NCBI GenBank assembly: GCA_951213105.1
Contig: OX578152.1
Location: 72,114,680 to 72,178,679 of the forward strand
DNA length: 64,000 nt
Reading direction: 5' to 3'
Source: Amaurobius ferox
Taxonomy: Eukaryota; Arthropoda; Arachnida; Araneae; Amaurobiidae
The translations under genes and the position numbers were made by a program. Shown piece by piece: positions 46,145 through 57,720 of the stretch (the stretch's first letter is position 1; each line of letters starts with the position of its first letter). Under the pieces are notes generated by a model that had not been told where the DNA came from, did not search any database, and worked only from the letters and a program-made list of their open reading frames with translations.

Positions 46145-47445
46145 AACACTTTACAACAAAGTTGAAAAGTGTTTATGACTTTGTTCATTCTGTCTGTCTG
46201 TCTGTCTGTCTGTCCGTTAGCACGATAACTGCCGTAAAAATGACTTAATCAAAATGAAATTTTAGTATGTTGTTCAGAAGGTCTGTAGAACCTATAGGTA
46301 TATAAATGAATAATATCACCCAATTAGTTTTGGATTGAACCCGGGTTGAAAAAATGAAATAGATTGAGTCCTATGGGACCTAATTTTTCAAACATTTTTT
46401 AAGCGGATTTAAAATTCACAAATTGCTTCGAAAATTTTAGATAATAGTCAAATTGTTCCATAAAATATATAAAAAAAAATCAGCGAAATATATTCAGTAG
46501 TTTTTTAAATAAAAATTAAAATAATAATTACATATCTTATATGAAACGATCACGTGACCATGATATGAAACGATCACATGACCCACTTCAAAATGATATA
46601 TGGCATCCATCTTGCTTCAAAATCGTGATTTTTTAAAGTTCTTTTTAATTCATATTGAGTGTTGTATCCGTCCTAAAACTACTTTATTTTTGCTTAAATT
46701 CTGTGCATCTACATACTAAAACAACACAATGACAATATATTTGAGTTTAAATTCTCATTCAAATTTGATTATTTCTACAACTAAGCCTATTTTTCACTTA
46801 TGTAAAATGTAAACAGTAAAATATGTAGAATGAGTTGTATTAGAATTACTGTATTTCTTTAACACAAAATAATTCAGTCCATGGAGTCTGCATGGTTGAT
46901 ATGAATGAAATATTAATTGATTTTATAAACAGAAGGACGATTTTTTTCGATGAAGTTTTAAGCATAGAGTTTATGAATTGTAGCTCCATGGTCTTAATTT
47001 TTAAATAAAATAAATTATTATAGTATTGTGATGAATGAAATGAATGGGAGAAAGTTATGAATGAAATCCTGATTTTATAGAGAGATCCAGGCGTGTTATT
47101 TTTTCTATGACGTCATTTGAATTTATTTCAGTTGTTTTCGATGAAGTTTTCAAATATAATAAATTATCGTAGTATTATGATAGTTTTAAAAATATTACCG
47201 TGGAATGTATTGCATTTTAGAGATATTTAAACCAGGCAATTTATATTTCAATGCCGTCATTTGAATGAAGTTCATTTTTTTCAATGAAGGTTTAAGTTTT
47301 CAAATATATAAATCAATGTAGTATTGCGATAAGTTTTAAAATATTCCCGAGGAATGTATTGCATTTTCGACTTTTTTAAATAAAATTGCATTGAAGTTGG
47401 AAAGTGTTTCATAATCAATGCTTTAAGCATGATTGATCTTTCTTG
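46145..47445 (+). mobile_element. Family C element, copy C2
   Basis: Same start (AACACTTTACAACAAAGTTG) and end ('gattgatctttcttg') as C1, and nearly identical throughout, apart from scattered substitutions and a ~22-bp extra 'gggagaaagttatgaatgaa' near 47047. Non-coding. Confidence 0.85.
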
Positions 47446-48447
47446 TTTTAAAGTATAACTAACAGTGCATATAACAGAATCAAATAACAGTTCATCAATT
47501 ATTTATTCAGTAGGATATTAAATGTACATTTTTGTCCCAGAAAAGCCAGGTTTTGAATTAGTTTAATAGTGTAGCGTAATTTTCATTTAGCTGGCATTTT
47601 AAGATTTCTAATATATTTAAAATGTCCTGTATAAATTTAACTTTGAAAAAAGTTTTTTTTATTATTGGATATTTTGTTGTCCTCTAACTATTAACCAGTG
47701 CACTTACAGACGCGAAGGGTCACGATAGACAGGATAAACATTGTAAATCTCAAACATTTCCTATTCATTTTGATATATTAGTTTAAATATACACTATTCG
47801 CAATAAGTGAATAAAATATTTTCACGTGCAAAAAAAAGAGAGATATTGACGCATTTTTGCTAGGATTCCTTTTTCCCCTGCTTCTATTGTTCAATGCAGA
47901 ATGCACGCCTATTGTTCACGAGAGAAGGATTCAGGAGTTTCGACACTCAAAGTGTCTCTCCGCATCAGGAGATAGATGTCCCAATGGAAATAGGGCTAAA
48001 AGAAATTGCAAACTCACCTTCTACCTGGGCTATAACAGTTATTGGATAATCATGTCTATCTGCTGTCTTCAGAACACGCATTTGTCGCGTTTCAAATCTT
48101 TTAGGTTTGAAATAACCAGGATCTAATTAATACCTATTGAGACTTGATATATGGCACTTTGTTGTCTTTTGTGATAAATTTTGATACTTTGGATATTCAA
48201 CATTACCAGCCCAGCCTATCCTGGGCCCGTAACAGGAAAATACATGGTATTACTCAAGAACAGGAGCAGCAAGGAAGCTCAAAATTGGTACTTGTTGTCT
48301 ACCGTGGTAAATTTTAACATTTTGAATATGAAACCTCACCGGTCTAATTGGTCCTGGGCCACCTATAGGAAGGTACGAGATTTGGAGGAATAATTTGACA
48401 ATTGGAACAGTTCAAATTACGCATATTGTTACATTTCGTGATATGTA
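47446..48447. other. Unassigned sequence; one exon-like open stretch
   Basis: 47858-48126 is open and reads as a hydrophobic stretch ('LLGFLFPLLLLFNAEC') followed by a segment with several cysteines. It has no ATG start and no recognised family. It could be chance or one exon of an unrelated gene; I do not assign a function. Confidence 0.25.
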
Positions 48448-49344
48448 AGGTGTCCCAAATTAAACTACACATTTCCGAGAGGGCTACAGCAAAAACTATT
48501 CCCCAGAAAGTCATGAAATTTGAGGAGTGTCGTTAGGAGATAATGGGAATTTTTTCTAGAGCAAAAAAAGTTAGTTCAAAAAACCACCAATAGAGGACGT
48601 ATAATATCTTTATACAGAATATATAACATGAACTACACAATGTATCTGTCTAATGCGGCCATAGCATGTTCAATGGTTGATTGCAGTGTATGAGTCGGAA
48701 TGTTACACTCATGGCGTGCTATGCTGTCTTTAAAATAGGACAGAGACCTTATGGGATCACGGTAGACCAAGTTTTTGAGATATCTTCAGAGTAACAAATC
48801 TCATAGATTAAAATCTGGGGATCTTGCAGGCCATACCGTAGGAAAATGACGGCTGATGATTCTGTCATCAGAAAGTGGCTCCTCAGCACTTATTTCACAC
48901 AAGTGGCTATGTGTAGAAGCACCAACACTATTGTTTACACTGCATATTGCATAAACACTACTGTTTTAACACATTGATGTGCTTGCAGAACAGAAATGAT
49001 GGAATTGTCCTATAAGGAAGCGTAACGTTTCTTGGTGACAGAACACGTTACAGGACCTGCGGGTCTGAGCTCTTCGAAAAAAAATGGTCCCAAAATGAAT
49101 GTGGCAGTAAAACTACACCATACAGTTAACTTAGAAGAGTATAACGGAACTTGTAGACACTCATATGGGAAAAAGCCCAAACAATAGCGACCTCTATTGG
49201 TGGTTTTTGGAACTAACCTTCATTTTTGGTTTAGAAAAAATTCCCATCATCTCCTTACGACACTCCCCAAATTTCATGACTTTCTGATGAATAGCTTTCG
49301 CTGTAGCCCTCTCGGAAATGTGCAGTTTAATTTCGGACGCTCTG
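48448..49344 (-). mobile_element. mariner-type transposon with ~170-bp inverted repeats
   Basis: The ends 48448-48620 and 49170-49344 are near-complementary ('aaattaaactacacatttcc' versus 'ggaaatgtgcagtttaattt', 'gggctacagc' versus 'gctgtagccc'), each bordered by TA. The minus-strand interior encodes the C-terminal part of an IS630/Tc1/mariner transposase in shifting frames: 'FILGPFFFEE', 'GPVTCSVT', 'SDDRIISRHFPTVWPARSPD' (final catalytic Asp of WPxxSPD), 'YLKNLVYRDPIRSL', 'HTLQSTIEHAMAALDRYI'. The 5' half of the gene is missing and stops are present, so it is a deleted, inactive copy. Confidence 0.88.
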
Positions 49345-49886
49345 TATTTTAATTCGTTGTATTTTGATCTTTACCGGTCCAGCTCGTAATTGGAAAGTAC
49401 ACGTTTTTTGGAAATAATTCGAGAACATTTGAAGACTCAAATAACGCTTATCGTTGCATTCCTGGGTATATCTTTATTCAATAAGTATAGAAAACACGTC
49501 TTCAAATATTGCAAAAATATGTTTAGCAAAGACTACAAATTTGGTAAAATATATGTTTATTAAAGGCCGCACTTATGACGTACAAGGAGCTATAAGAATA
49601 CCAGAGCGCTTTCAGTGGTCATAACTTCCTTCATCATTTTCAAAATTACCGTCTGTTGTTCATTTACACTCCTCTTTGGTTTTTATTTTTATTAATAGAA
49701 TGTTTCTATTGTTAATTCTCTTCATCTTTTTACCCTTTCATTTTGTATTTCCGTTTCGCAGCCCTTTTTGGTCTAACTTATGTGTTCTACTCTATTAACA
49801 GAGGCCTGTCTTGCTGTTGTGAATGTTTATCTCGCTGTCCAGAAAAAGGCTTTCTCCCGAAGAAGGAGGCATCTTTTTGAATTCGG
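49345..49886. other. Sequence with no recognised feature
   Basis: No coding or repeat signal. Confidence 0.4.
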
Positions 49887-50095
49887 CATATTTACTATTG
49901 AATGGATTGAGACCTTCTTACTATTGCATGGATTGAGACACCTTTACTATTGCATGGATTGAGACACCTTTCCTGTTGCCATCCCAGCCACTCAAATTGC
50001 TGCTCGTGCCCTAGGGCAGGTCGAGTGGTTCGGGTTTTCGACCTTACTATTGCGTGGATTGAGACATATTGACTACCGCATGGATCGTTAGAGTC
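49887..50095 (+). repeat. ~27-bp tandem repeat interrupted by a mini-element
   Basis: 'ttactattgcatggattgagac' recurs about five times. Between units lies ~68 bp (49972-50041) with stem AGCCACTC/GAGTGGTT and inner hairpin GCCC-TA-GGGC, the most diverged member of the SINE-tail mini-element group. Confidence 0.65.
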
Positions 50096-50464
50096 CATCG
50101 TTTTATTCGCAGTTAGTAATAGAAAATCCATTTTGGCGACTGCTAATTAGATCTGGTGATTAGTTTTTTGCTTATATCTGAATAAAAAGAATGTAAATTT
50201 TATTGAACTTTGAAAATAAAAAAAAATAAAAAGAAACTTTTTTGTACTGCAATTTCTTTTTATAGCAGTATTTGCATCTCTTGAGAAGTACATTATTTCT
50301 AAACCATGGACATACATAATTGATAAGGTAGAAAAGGAGAAGACTCGAGGATTCACTAGCGACTTTTCTTTAAAATGAACAATATTTTCGCTCTGATAGA
50401 AAGAATCTGAAAAATAAATATTTAAGTCAGTAAGCAGCCTAAAATTATTGAATAATACATATAT

Positions 50465-51166
50465 TAACCTGTTTCAAAGGCCAATATAGAACATTCTTAT
50501 TCAGGATAAATCAGACAGAGCACTAGTACAAATGGGAGCAACGACATGGGTGTACTTTCTCTCGTTGGTACTGGTGCTATGTCTGTGGACAGATGCGTAC
50601 CTGCTTTCGTTGGTACTGATGGACAGATGCTTATCTACTCTCGTTGGTACTGCTGCTAAGTCTGAGAATAAATGCGTACTTGCTCTCTTTCGTACTGGTG
50701 CTATGTTTGAGGACGGATGCGTACTTGCTCTCGTCTGTACAGATGCTATGTTTGAGGATAAATGCGTACTTGCTTTTGTTGGTACTAGTGCTATGTTTGA
50801 GGACAAATGCGCACTTGCTCTCGTTGGTACTGATGCTATGTCTGAGGACAGGTGTGTACCTACCCTCGTTGGCACTAATGGACAGCCGCGTATTTGCTGT
50901 CTCTGGTACTGATATTATGTCTGAAGACAGATACATATCTTTCTGACATTGGTGCTCTGCTTGAGAATGGATGCGTAATTGCTCTTGTAGGTACTGCTGT
51001 TCTGTTTGAGGACAGGTGCGTACCTACTCCTGTCAGTACTGATACTCTTTCTCGTTGTTACTGGAGCTCTGTATAAGGACAGGAACGTACTTGCCTTCGT
51101 TGGCACTGGTGCTCTGAATGATTTATCCCGAAAAAGAAGGTTCTTTTTGTCTTTAAAACCGGTTGA
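50465..51166. mobile_element. Inverted-repeat element enclosing a 45-bp minisatellite
   Basis: Ends of ~60 bp are imperfect complements: 'ttcaggataaatcagacaga' at the left, 'tctgaatgatttatcccgaa' -like at the right. Between them (50541-51120) about 13 units of 45 bp read '(c)tctcgttggtactgatgct' plus 'atgtctgaggacagatgcgt'. Some units are short (34-40 bp). Because 45 is divisible by 3, several frames on both strands stay open with 15-residue repeats. I treat these as non-coding. No clear TSD. Confidence 0.75.
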
Positions 51167-51617
51167 TATATTATTAAAAAAATTTATGCTGTTTATTAAT
51201 TAAGTATTTATTTTTCATATCATCTTACAATATTTCAATTTTTATAAAATTATCTTAAAAATGTGAAAATTAAAAAAAAGTTGGCGAACAAATATTGATT
51301 TTGGATTTTGAGTTGGCGAAAAATAAAAATTCCAGAGCAAAGACAAATGTTATGTTATATCAGAAAGAATCACTCGGTGTTTCCAAGGTCCTAAATATGT
51401 GCCCGGTACTTAAATAATACGGACACGGGTATGTGACATCAAACTAAATTTCCAAATCGCAGGGTTTAAACTACAATCACTCTCACAATACAAATAATAT
51501 CTCCAAATCAGAAAATTAATTAAAAAAAATGATTGATAAAAATAATTCAATATATAAATAATTGAATTATACAATATTAATTTTATCACAATTTTGCACT
51601 ATTTACGTATCAAAATA
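51167..51617. other. AT-rich sequence with no recognised feature
   Basis: Nothing supported. Confidence 0.4.
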
Positions 51618-52007
51618 CAGTGAGCTTCCTTTAATCCGACATCGCAAAATTCGACACGTCCGATAGTCCGGCACGTCTCTCGAACGGAATTGGGTCCGTT
51701 TAGTTGTACCGAAATACATTTACTGTAATACGCTAAATGATTTTATATACATATTTCTGTTCATTGCAGTTTATTTCATAAATTTTAAATTTATTTAAAT
51801 GTTTTTCACATGATATACCGTGTAATTCAGTCTATGTAACGTTTCAGGCAAAAAAATATCCCATTTACTGTCTATTATTTTATTTTAAATACATTTTTCT
51901 TCTTTTTTAATTGCTTTAGTTTTTAATTTAATAACCGATAATCTTTCGAATTCAGTAATTCGGCACCTCTGAAGCCCCGAAAATACCGGATTGTCGGAAG
52001 TTTACTA
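51618..52007. mobile_element. pogo-like MITE
   Basis: The left end CAGTGAGCTTCCTTTAATCC and the complement of the right end, TAGTAAACTTCCGACAATCC, are related, and both abut TA. Length ~390 bp, non-coding. Termini resemble the pogo/Tigger style (CAGT..A.CTTCC) but are diverged. Confidence 0.6.
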
Positions 52008-52415
52008 TACGTTAAAAATTTTTTATCATCAGAAATACTGGAACAACTTATAATTCTAAGAATTCCGTCATATTATATTTTGGTAGATAACATTTGTAAT
52101 TCATCTCTAAGAAACTCTTGTAACAAATTCACATTAAGCAGCCCAATGGAGCAGAATTGTTACATTTATAACACACAAATTTTTATTTCAAAATAAAAAT
52201 TTCAGAACAATATTACAAGGCAAACTAAAATGTAAATATTTTAGAGGTCTCGTATATAACTCTAGTGAGGACCGCCATTTGCCGCTTCTAATCTGATGGA
52301 TGTTTCTGAGAAATACTACATTTTCTCCCATTTTATTGGCACGAAAGATTTAATTTCCTGTGAGAAAACATTTACGAGAATATTTATGCAGAGTTTAAGT
52401 AAAATATACAAATTG
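52008..52415. other. Sequence with no recognised feature
   Basis: Nothing supported. Confidence 0.4.
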
Positions 52416-52640
52416 CTATTTCTCCGTCTGAAAAAAGACTGGAAATTTTTGTCGTATGAATAAAGAAAGAGTTTTTGCGGAAATTCGTGAATTGATGTGT
52501 TGCTCTTTTGCTCTGAAGAATCTCCTTTTGTTTCCGATCGATATATCTTCTAAAAATAAACAAACAGGTGGCGACGCATCAGAAACGACATGAAGAATCA
52601 AAAGAGTTGTTTTGACAACCAATTTTATTGTGTGTCTTCA
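52416..52640 (-). repeat. Dispersed sequence shared with 60590-60690
   Basis: On the minus strand 'atttttagaagatatatcga' and flanks match 60625-60660 on the plus strand. A 68-codon minus frame covers it but has no recognised motif. Confidence 0.5.
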
Positions 52641-52899
52641 AGTGCCTGGGTGATTGGTAAGAAAATGGACAAGATATGATGACAATGAAAATAATTGATT
52701 ATCGAAATCGTCAGCAGACGATACTAATTAAATTTTCACAATACATAAACAATTTGTTTCAAAAGGTTTAGCTTTGTATATAACAGAAACTTCTAACTTA
52801 ATGAATGAAGATATCTGTGCGTGTTTGTAATTTGTAGCAGGTAATCTAAAAGTCGTACGACCGTGAAATTTGGTGCAGATGTATTATAAACCCTTTTCC
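52641..52899. other. Sequence with no recognised feature
   Basis: Nothing supported. Confidence 0.4.
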
Positions 52900-53130
52900 A
52901 TTCTTACCGATTTTAGGTAAGATTCTGGCAATCTCTGATATGATTTGGCGAACAGTCCATTCTGGCAACCCTTTTCGCGTCTTTTGTCGCTCTTTTATCC
53001 CCATTTTGTAGCATTTTATTGCCAAGGTAAAAATCGCAACATTCCATTTTGGCAACCCCTTTTGCGTCTTCTGTCGCCCTTTTGTCTTCTTTGGTCGCCC
53101 TTTTGCCGTTCTTTGTCTCCCTTTTGTAGC
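52900..53130. repeat. Pyrimidine-rich degenerate tandem repeat
   Basis: Repeats of the form 'ttttgtcgccctttt' and 'ggcaaccccttttgcgtctt', plus a larger duplication (52960 and 53045). The lysine/arginine-rich minus-strand frame is a by-product. Confidence 0.6.
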
Positions 53131-53649
53131 CAAAATAAAATTAAAAAATTTTCTGATTTTCATGATGTGCTCTATGAGCCATAGAATACCTGTTGCACAA
53201 ACAGCTGTTGCTACATGCGATCTTCGACAGCCAGCCGTACCGGATTCTGTGCTGTTTTTTTTAGTGGGCGAGCGAATCTTCGTTTACTGAACTATACACA
53301 ATCTTATCTGTTTGCTCACTGAATCATCACTCTATGCATCCGAGCATAACTTGCTGAATTATTCTCAATCTTTTTTGTCGAACCTTCTACCGGTTGCCAC
53401 CTCTTTTTGCCTGAGGTCTAGATGCGCCTCTTCGGCGATCATTGGTTGACCTCAGTGCCGTATTTCATCATTGGTTACACCTTTACCGAATCCCATGGTT
53501 TAATCTTTAGTCCTCTTATTTATGGCTTTCATGAACTCTCTGGTGAGGGCAGCAGTAAACTGGCGTCTTCCAGTCTAGGTCTTTGTATGTCGTGCTAGAA
53601 ATCATAAGCTTTATATATAAATCTGCCTAAATGTATCCTAGTCTCCACT
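53131..53649. other. Sequence with no recognised feature
   Basis: Slightly richer in GC than its surroundings; no coding motif. Confidence 0.35.
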
Positions 53650-53830
53650 CTAACATTTTCACATGTGATTTTAATGGATTCTGCAGTTTTATATACTAAT
53701 GTTCCAACATTTTCTCTTGCAATTTTAATGGATTCTACAGTTTTATTTACTAACATTCTAACATTTTCACATATGATTTTATTAGATTCTATAGTTTTAT
53801 ATGCTGACGTTTTCAGATTTTGACATGTAA
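53650..53830. repeat. ~62-bp tandem repeat, three units
   Basis: 'attttaatggattctgcagt' / 'attttaatggattctacagt' / 'attttattagattctatagt' recur at ~62-bp spacing, each followed by 'tttatatactaa' or a variant. Confidence 0.7.
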
Positions 53831-54517
53831 TTATACAGGATACCCAATGTCATTTACAAAGTAGTTTCCTGGTGGAGAGAGGGGTTAATTGTGGCCATCG
53901 ACAGAAATTCAAAAGCTGAATACGGCTTGCAAGTATGAAACGGTTACCAACCTCTGCTTTAGAAAACAAGACGATATTCCCTACATTTTATAAACAGCTA
54001 TCAATAGCACCTATAACTGGGTACCAGTGTTTTGAGAGGGATTAGCTGATATTTAGTTTTAGAAAATTTCAATTACAGGTTTTTAATTCAAGATGCCACA
54101 GCGAAGTGACTACTGGCAGATTCTGTGATCATGCTGCTCCATCTTCTTTTTTTACCCCCTATAAGGTTACGAAAATATAGTTTGTTATTGTTTATATATG
54201 ACCCAAAGGAAATATCCCTGTAAAAATCAGCTTCCTTGCTCGAGAGATTGAGGAGATATGGGGATCATGTCATTTGGTAATATCTTCTGTTTTAGGATCA
54301 TGTAACGGAAATATAGAATGTCGCTAAGCTTGTCTGTATGAGTGACAGACATGACATGCACATACTTTGTCTGATTGGCGAATGTAGTTTCAGGATACAA
54401 TAACTGGTTTTAAAATCTGGACAACGGCTTTGTTAAAAAGAAACAATAAGGTCAAATAAAACAAAATAGAGATATATGTCTAGCAATCTTGCAAAACCAC
54501 ATCGAAACAAGCGTCAC
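53831..54517. other. Sequence with no recognised feature
   Basis: Nothing supported. Confidence 0.4.
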
Positions 54518-54584
54518 ATATAATCATTGCAGCTTTGGATTGGTTGTATGGTCTGGGTCGAAAATAAGGAAGATATAATCATTG
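54518..54584 (+). mobile_element. 5'-truncated SINE-tail fragment with exact TSD
   Basis: ATATAATCATTG occurs at 54518-54529 and 54573-54584. The 43 bp between contains 'ggttgtatggtctgggtcga', the 3' end of the SINE-tail unit. It is a truncated insertion. Confidence 0.7.
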
Positions 54585-54874
54585 GGGCCAGTATAGCCCA
54601 GTAGTTATAGTACGGGGATTGCACTCAGAGGATCCGAGTTTGAATCCTGGCTCTGACCGTGTTTATGTGGTATTAGGGCACCTTAACAATGTGGGTCCGA
54701 AAGTCCTTCCGAGAGGTTGATGGTAGTTAAAGGAGAATACGATCCATGCAGAAAGGGCTCTCACTGGGTTCCTGTCTAAATTGGGTGGCACTGTCCTGGC
54801 CACCCAAACAGATACCTTACACATTCAGCTAGGTCGGACGGTCTGGGGCGAAAGAAAGAAAGGTGTAATGATTG
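54585..54874 (+). mobile_element. tRNA-derived SINE, diverged copy
   Basis: tRNA-like head ('agtatagcccagtagttata', degenerate B box 'gagtttgaatcc'), body 'ccttccgagaggttgatgg', 'cactgggttcctgtctaaat', tail 'ggtcggacggtctggggcga'. Flanked on the left by ATATAATCATTG (54573) and on the right by GTGTAATGATTG (54863), 9 of 12 matching. Confidence 0.75.
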
Positions 54875-55180
54875 AGCTACCTTTCAGCAATTAAATTCTG
54901 AAATAAATCACAAACAGGAAAATCGAATTATCAAAATTCTGGAACATGTACAATACAGTGAGCGAAGACAATTGCACAATTTTAATGACATAGAACAATC
55001 ATTATGGCACAACAACAAGGTTCCTTAATATAAGTTTGGGCACTCATCCCGGCAATCAATGTAAAATTTGACAGCGTGACTAAACAAGAATTAAAATTCG
55101 GCATCTGTGATGTCAAGGTCCAGAGGAAACTTTAAGAAGAGTTGCAAAACCACACGCATTATTACAGTTAAAATAAATCT
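54875..55180. other. Sequence with no recognised feature
   Basis: Nothing supported. Confidence 0.4.
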
Positions 55181-56142
55181 GATGTGAGCAACACATGACT
55201 TTCCTTATATAATATAATGAATTTATTACTTTTACAGTAAAAAAATAGGTTTTTCTTAGATACTAATATTCTTTCCAAGATATTGAATTTTCGACATTTA
55301 GTCGTCATTTTCATTGATTCAACGTCATTTTTACCCATTTGGCGAGATTTTCGTTAATTTGGCAACATTTCAAAAAGTCACCAAGTTGGCGACATTCCGC
55401 AAATTTCGTTGCCAAAATCTCACCAAGCGTTATGGACGAAGAAAAAAGTTGTTCTTACAGCAGATAAATGACTATTGGCGTTCAACTACAAAAGTATTAC
55501 TCAAAGTATCTTTTTTCATGAATGGAATGAGCTAGATCCACGAGCATGATGTCACCCAATTTATCGCATGGTATTACATATGAAAAGTGAACATGTTTCT
55601 CAATGGGAAATTTTTTTTTTCATTTTATATGACTTTTTGATAATTTTTTTGTAAATTGTGCAATATCTCAAGAACGGTTTATGTTAGCGTTCTAAAATTT
55701 ATATTAATCGTTTTCTAATGAAAAATTACATAAGAAATGTCTATTTGCTAAACTTTATTAGTGGTTTTGATTTTTTGACGATTTTTTCAAAATTTTATTC
55801 GAAAATTTAGGGGGTTCTGAACATTCGATTACGTATATAAACAATAGGCTTCCAGTGTTTACGGATTGTGATTTTTGTACCAAATTTGGTTCGAATCGGT
55901 CCATTCGTTCATCAGTTATCGTCTCCACAAACTCACTGACACACACACATACATACTATCACACACACACACACACACACACAGGCATACATACTTTCAC
56001 ACACACACACACAGACATCACTTTAAAAATGTTTGATTCGTGATCAGGGATGCTTGAAACGTGCTCTCCCGTCGAAGACTCAAATTCGAATTTTCGACCC
56101 CGTCACAATACTTTCCTTATACATTATGTATATAAGGAAAGT
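55181..56142 (-). mobile_element. Family A element, copy A3 (inverted)
   Basis: Reverse-orientation family A. The left end reads 'gatgtgagcaacacatgact' then TTCCTTATAT; the right end has the hairpin ACTTTCCTTATACAT ... ATGTATATAAGGAAAGT. Includes the (CA)n tract (55940-56015) and the 'ggcgagatttt' interior seen in A1. Confidence 0.8.
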
Positions 56143-56389
56143 AATTGTTAATTTTGAAGTGGTAATATCCAGGCGTAAGCAACTTGTGCAAATATTTTAA
56201 ATTGTGCTGTGCACACAGAATCCAGTGGCATTTAAAGAAATTTAGTGTAATCGGTGGAATAGGATGAGAGTAACAAATTCGGTCCCTCATGAGAACCCGA
56301 GAACAACATTCTTATGAGCACATTCTTATTTCCTACTAGCCGCCTTTGGCTACCAGCCTGTTCGCTACCCTTGAAAATTCTGACCGTGG
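56143..56389. other. Short unassigned interval
   Basis: Nothing supported. Confidence 0.4.
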
Positions 56390-57385
56390 CAAATTCTAAC
56401 CGTGGCACACTCGCTGGCGCGACCTACCAGAAGGAACGACCTACCAGGAAGTGCCACCCAATTTAGACAGGAACTCAGTGGGGGAGGCATCCACAGGGAC
56501 CGTACCCTCCTTCCCCTACCACCAACCTCTCGGAAGGACTTACGGTCCCGCATGTTTAACGTGATCGTACTCCGCCTGAACACGGCGGCAGTTTTGGCAG
56601 TGGCGGGAATCGAACCCGGACCTACCTAGTGCAAATCCCGCGCGCTAACCACTGGGCTACCGCGCCCTCCGCGACAATCTCCATAACTTTCTTTTTATTC
56701 ACCCAATTTAGACCGGAACCCAGTAGGGGAGGCATCCACAGGGTCCGTACCCTCCTTCCTCTACCAACAACCTCTCGGAAGGACTTACGGATCCACATGT
56801 TTAACGTGATCGTACTCCGCGTGAAAATGGCAGCAGTTTTGGCAGTGGCGGCAATCGAACCCTAGCCTACCGAGTGCAATTCCCGCGCGCCAACCACTGG
56901 GCTACCGCGCCCTCCGCGACAATCTCCATAACCTTCTTTTTATTCACCCAATTTAGACCGGAACCCAGTGGGAAAGTCATCCACAGGGTGCGTACCCTCC
57001 TTCCTCTACCACCAACCTCTCGGAAGGACTTACGGACCCACATGTTTAACGTGATCGTACTCCGCGTGAACACGGCAGCAGTTTTGTCAGTGGAGGGAAT
57101 CGAACCCGGGCCTACCGAGTGAAATTCCCGCACGCTAACCACTGGGCTACCGCGCCCTCCGCGACAATCTCCATAACTTTCTTTTTATTCACCCAATTTG
57201 GACCAGGACCCAGTGGGGGAGGCATCCACAGAGACCGTACCCTCCTTTCCCTGCCACCAACCTCTCGGAAGGAATTATCGACCCATATGTTTAAGGTGAT
57301 CGTACTCCGCATCAGTGGCGGGAATCGAACCCAGGCCTACCGAGTGCAATTCTCGCGCGCTAACTTCCCGCGCGCTAATTTAAAT
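56390..57385 (-). mobile_element. Tandem array of tRNA-derived SINEs, four heads
   Basis: On the minus strand four tRNA-like heads ('gcgcggtagcccagtggtt' A-box region, 'gggttcgattccc' B box) lie ~244, ~246 and ~224 bp apart (near 57355, 57131, 56885 and 56641). Each is followed by the same body ('gttaaacatgtgggtccgta', 'ccttccgagaggttggtgg'). Internal units lack the usual tail and instead join the next head through 'aataaaaagaaagttatgga' and 'gattgtcgcgga'. Only the last unit has extra tail sequence. Unlike the 5S-headed copies, these keep the B box. Confidence 0.88.
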
Positions 57386-57720
57386 TTATAACGACCATAT
57401 GCTAGGCTCTTAATTCCACCATCCTCGTTCCATCGTTCCATCATTTAAAATAGCCATAAAATTAAAATATCCATTTAAAATATCTATAAATTAAAATATC
57501 CATAAATTAAAATATCCATTTAAAATAAAAAAATCAACCATATCGTTCCACCAATCCATAAATATAATAATTTCAAATACATCACCACAATTCAAACCAC
57601 CATAATTCAATCATTTAAATTATTTAAAATATCCATTTAAAAATATCCATTTAAAATATCATATAAATATAATAATTTCGCCCGATGTATACAACACTTA
57701 TGCTCGTAATTCAGTTAAAA
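57386..57720. repeat. AT-rich degenerate tandem repeats
   Basis: 'aaaatatccatttaaaatat' and 'ataaattaaaatatccat' recur many times; low complexity. Confidence 0.6.

Noticed and set aside
47858..48126. Secreted cysteine-containing peptide
   Set aside because: The hydrophobic stretch and cysteines look suggestive, but there is no ATG, no known cysteine pattern I can name, and no supporting exon structure.
50501..51076. Several overlapping frames of ~100-126 codons on both strands
   Set aside because: All are produced by the 45-bp minisatellite; openness in multiple frames on both strands argues against selection on any one of them.
56365..57391. Several short frames on both strands in the SINE array
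   Set aside because: They are translations of tRNA-derived SINE sequence; the repeated peptide follows the repeat unit.
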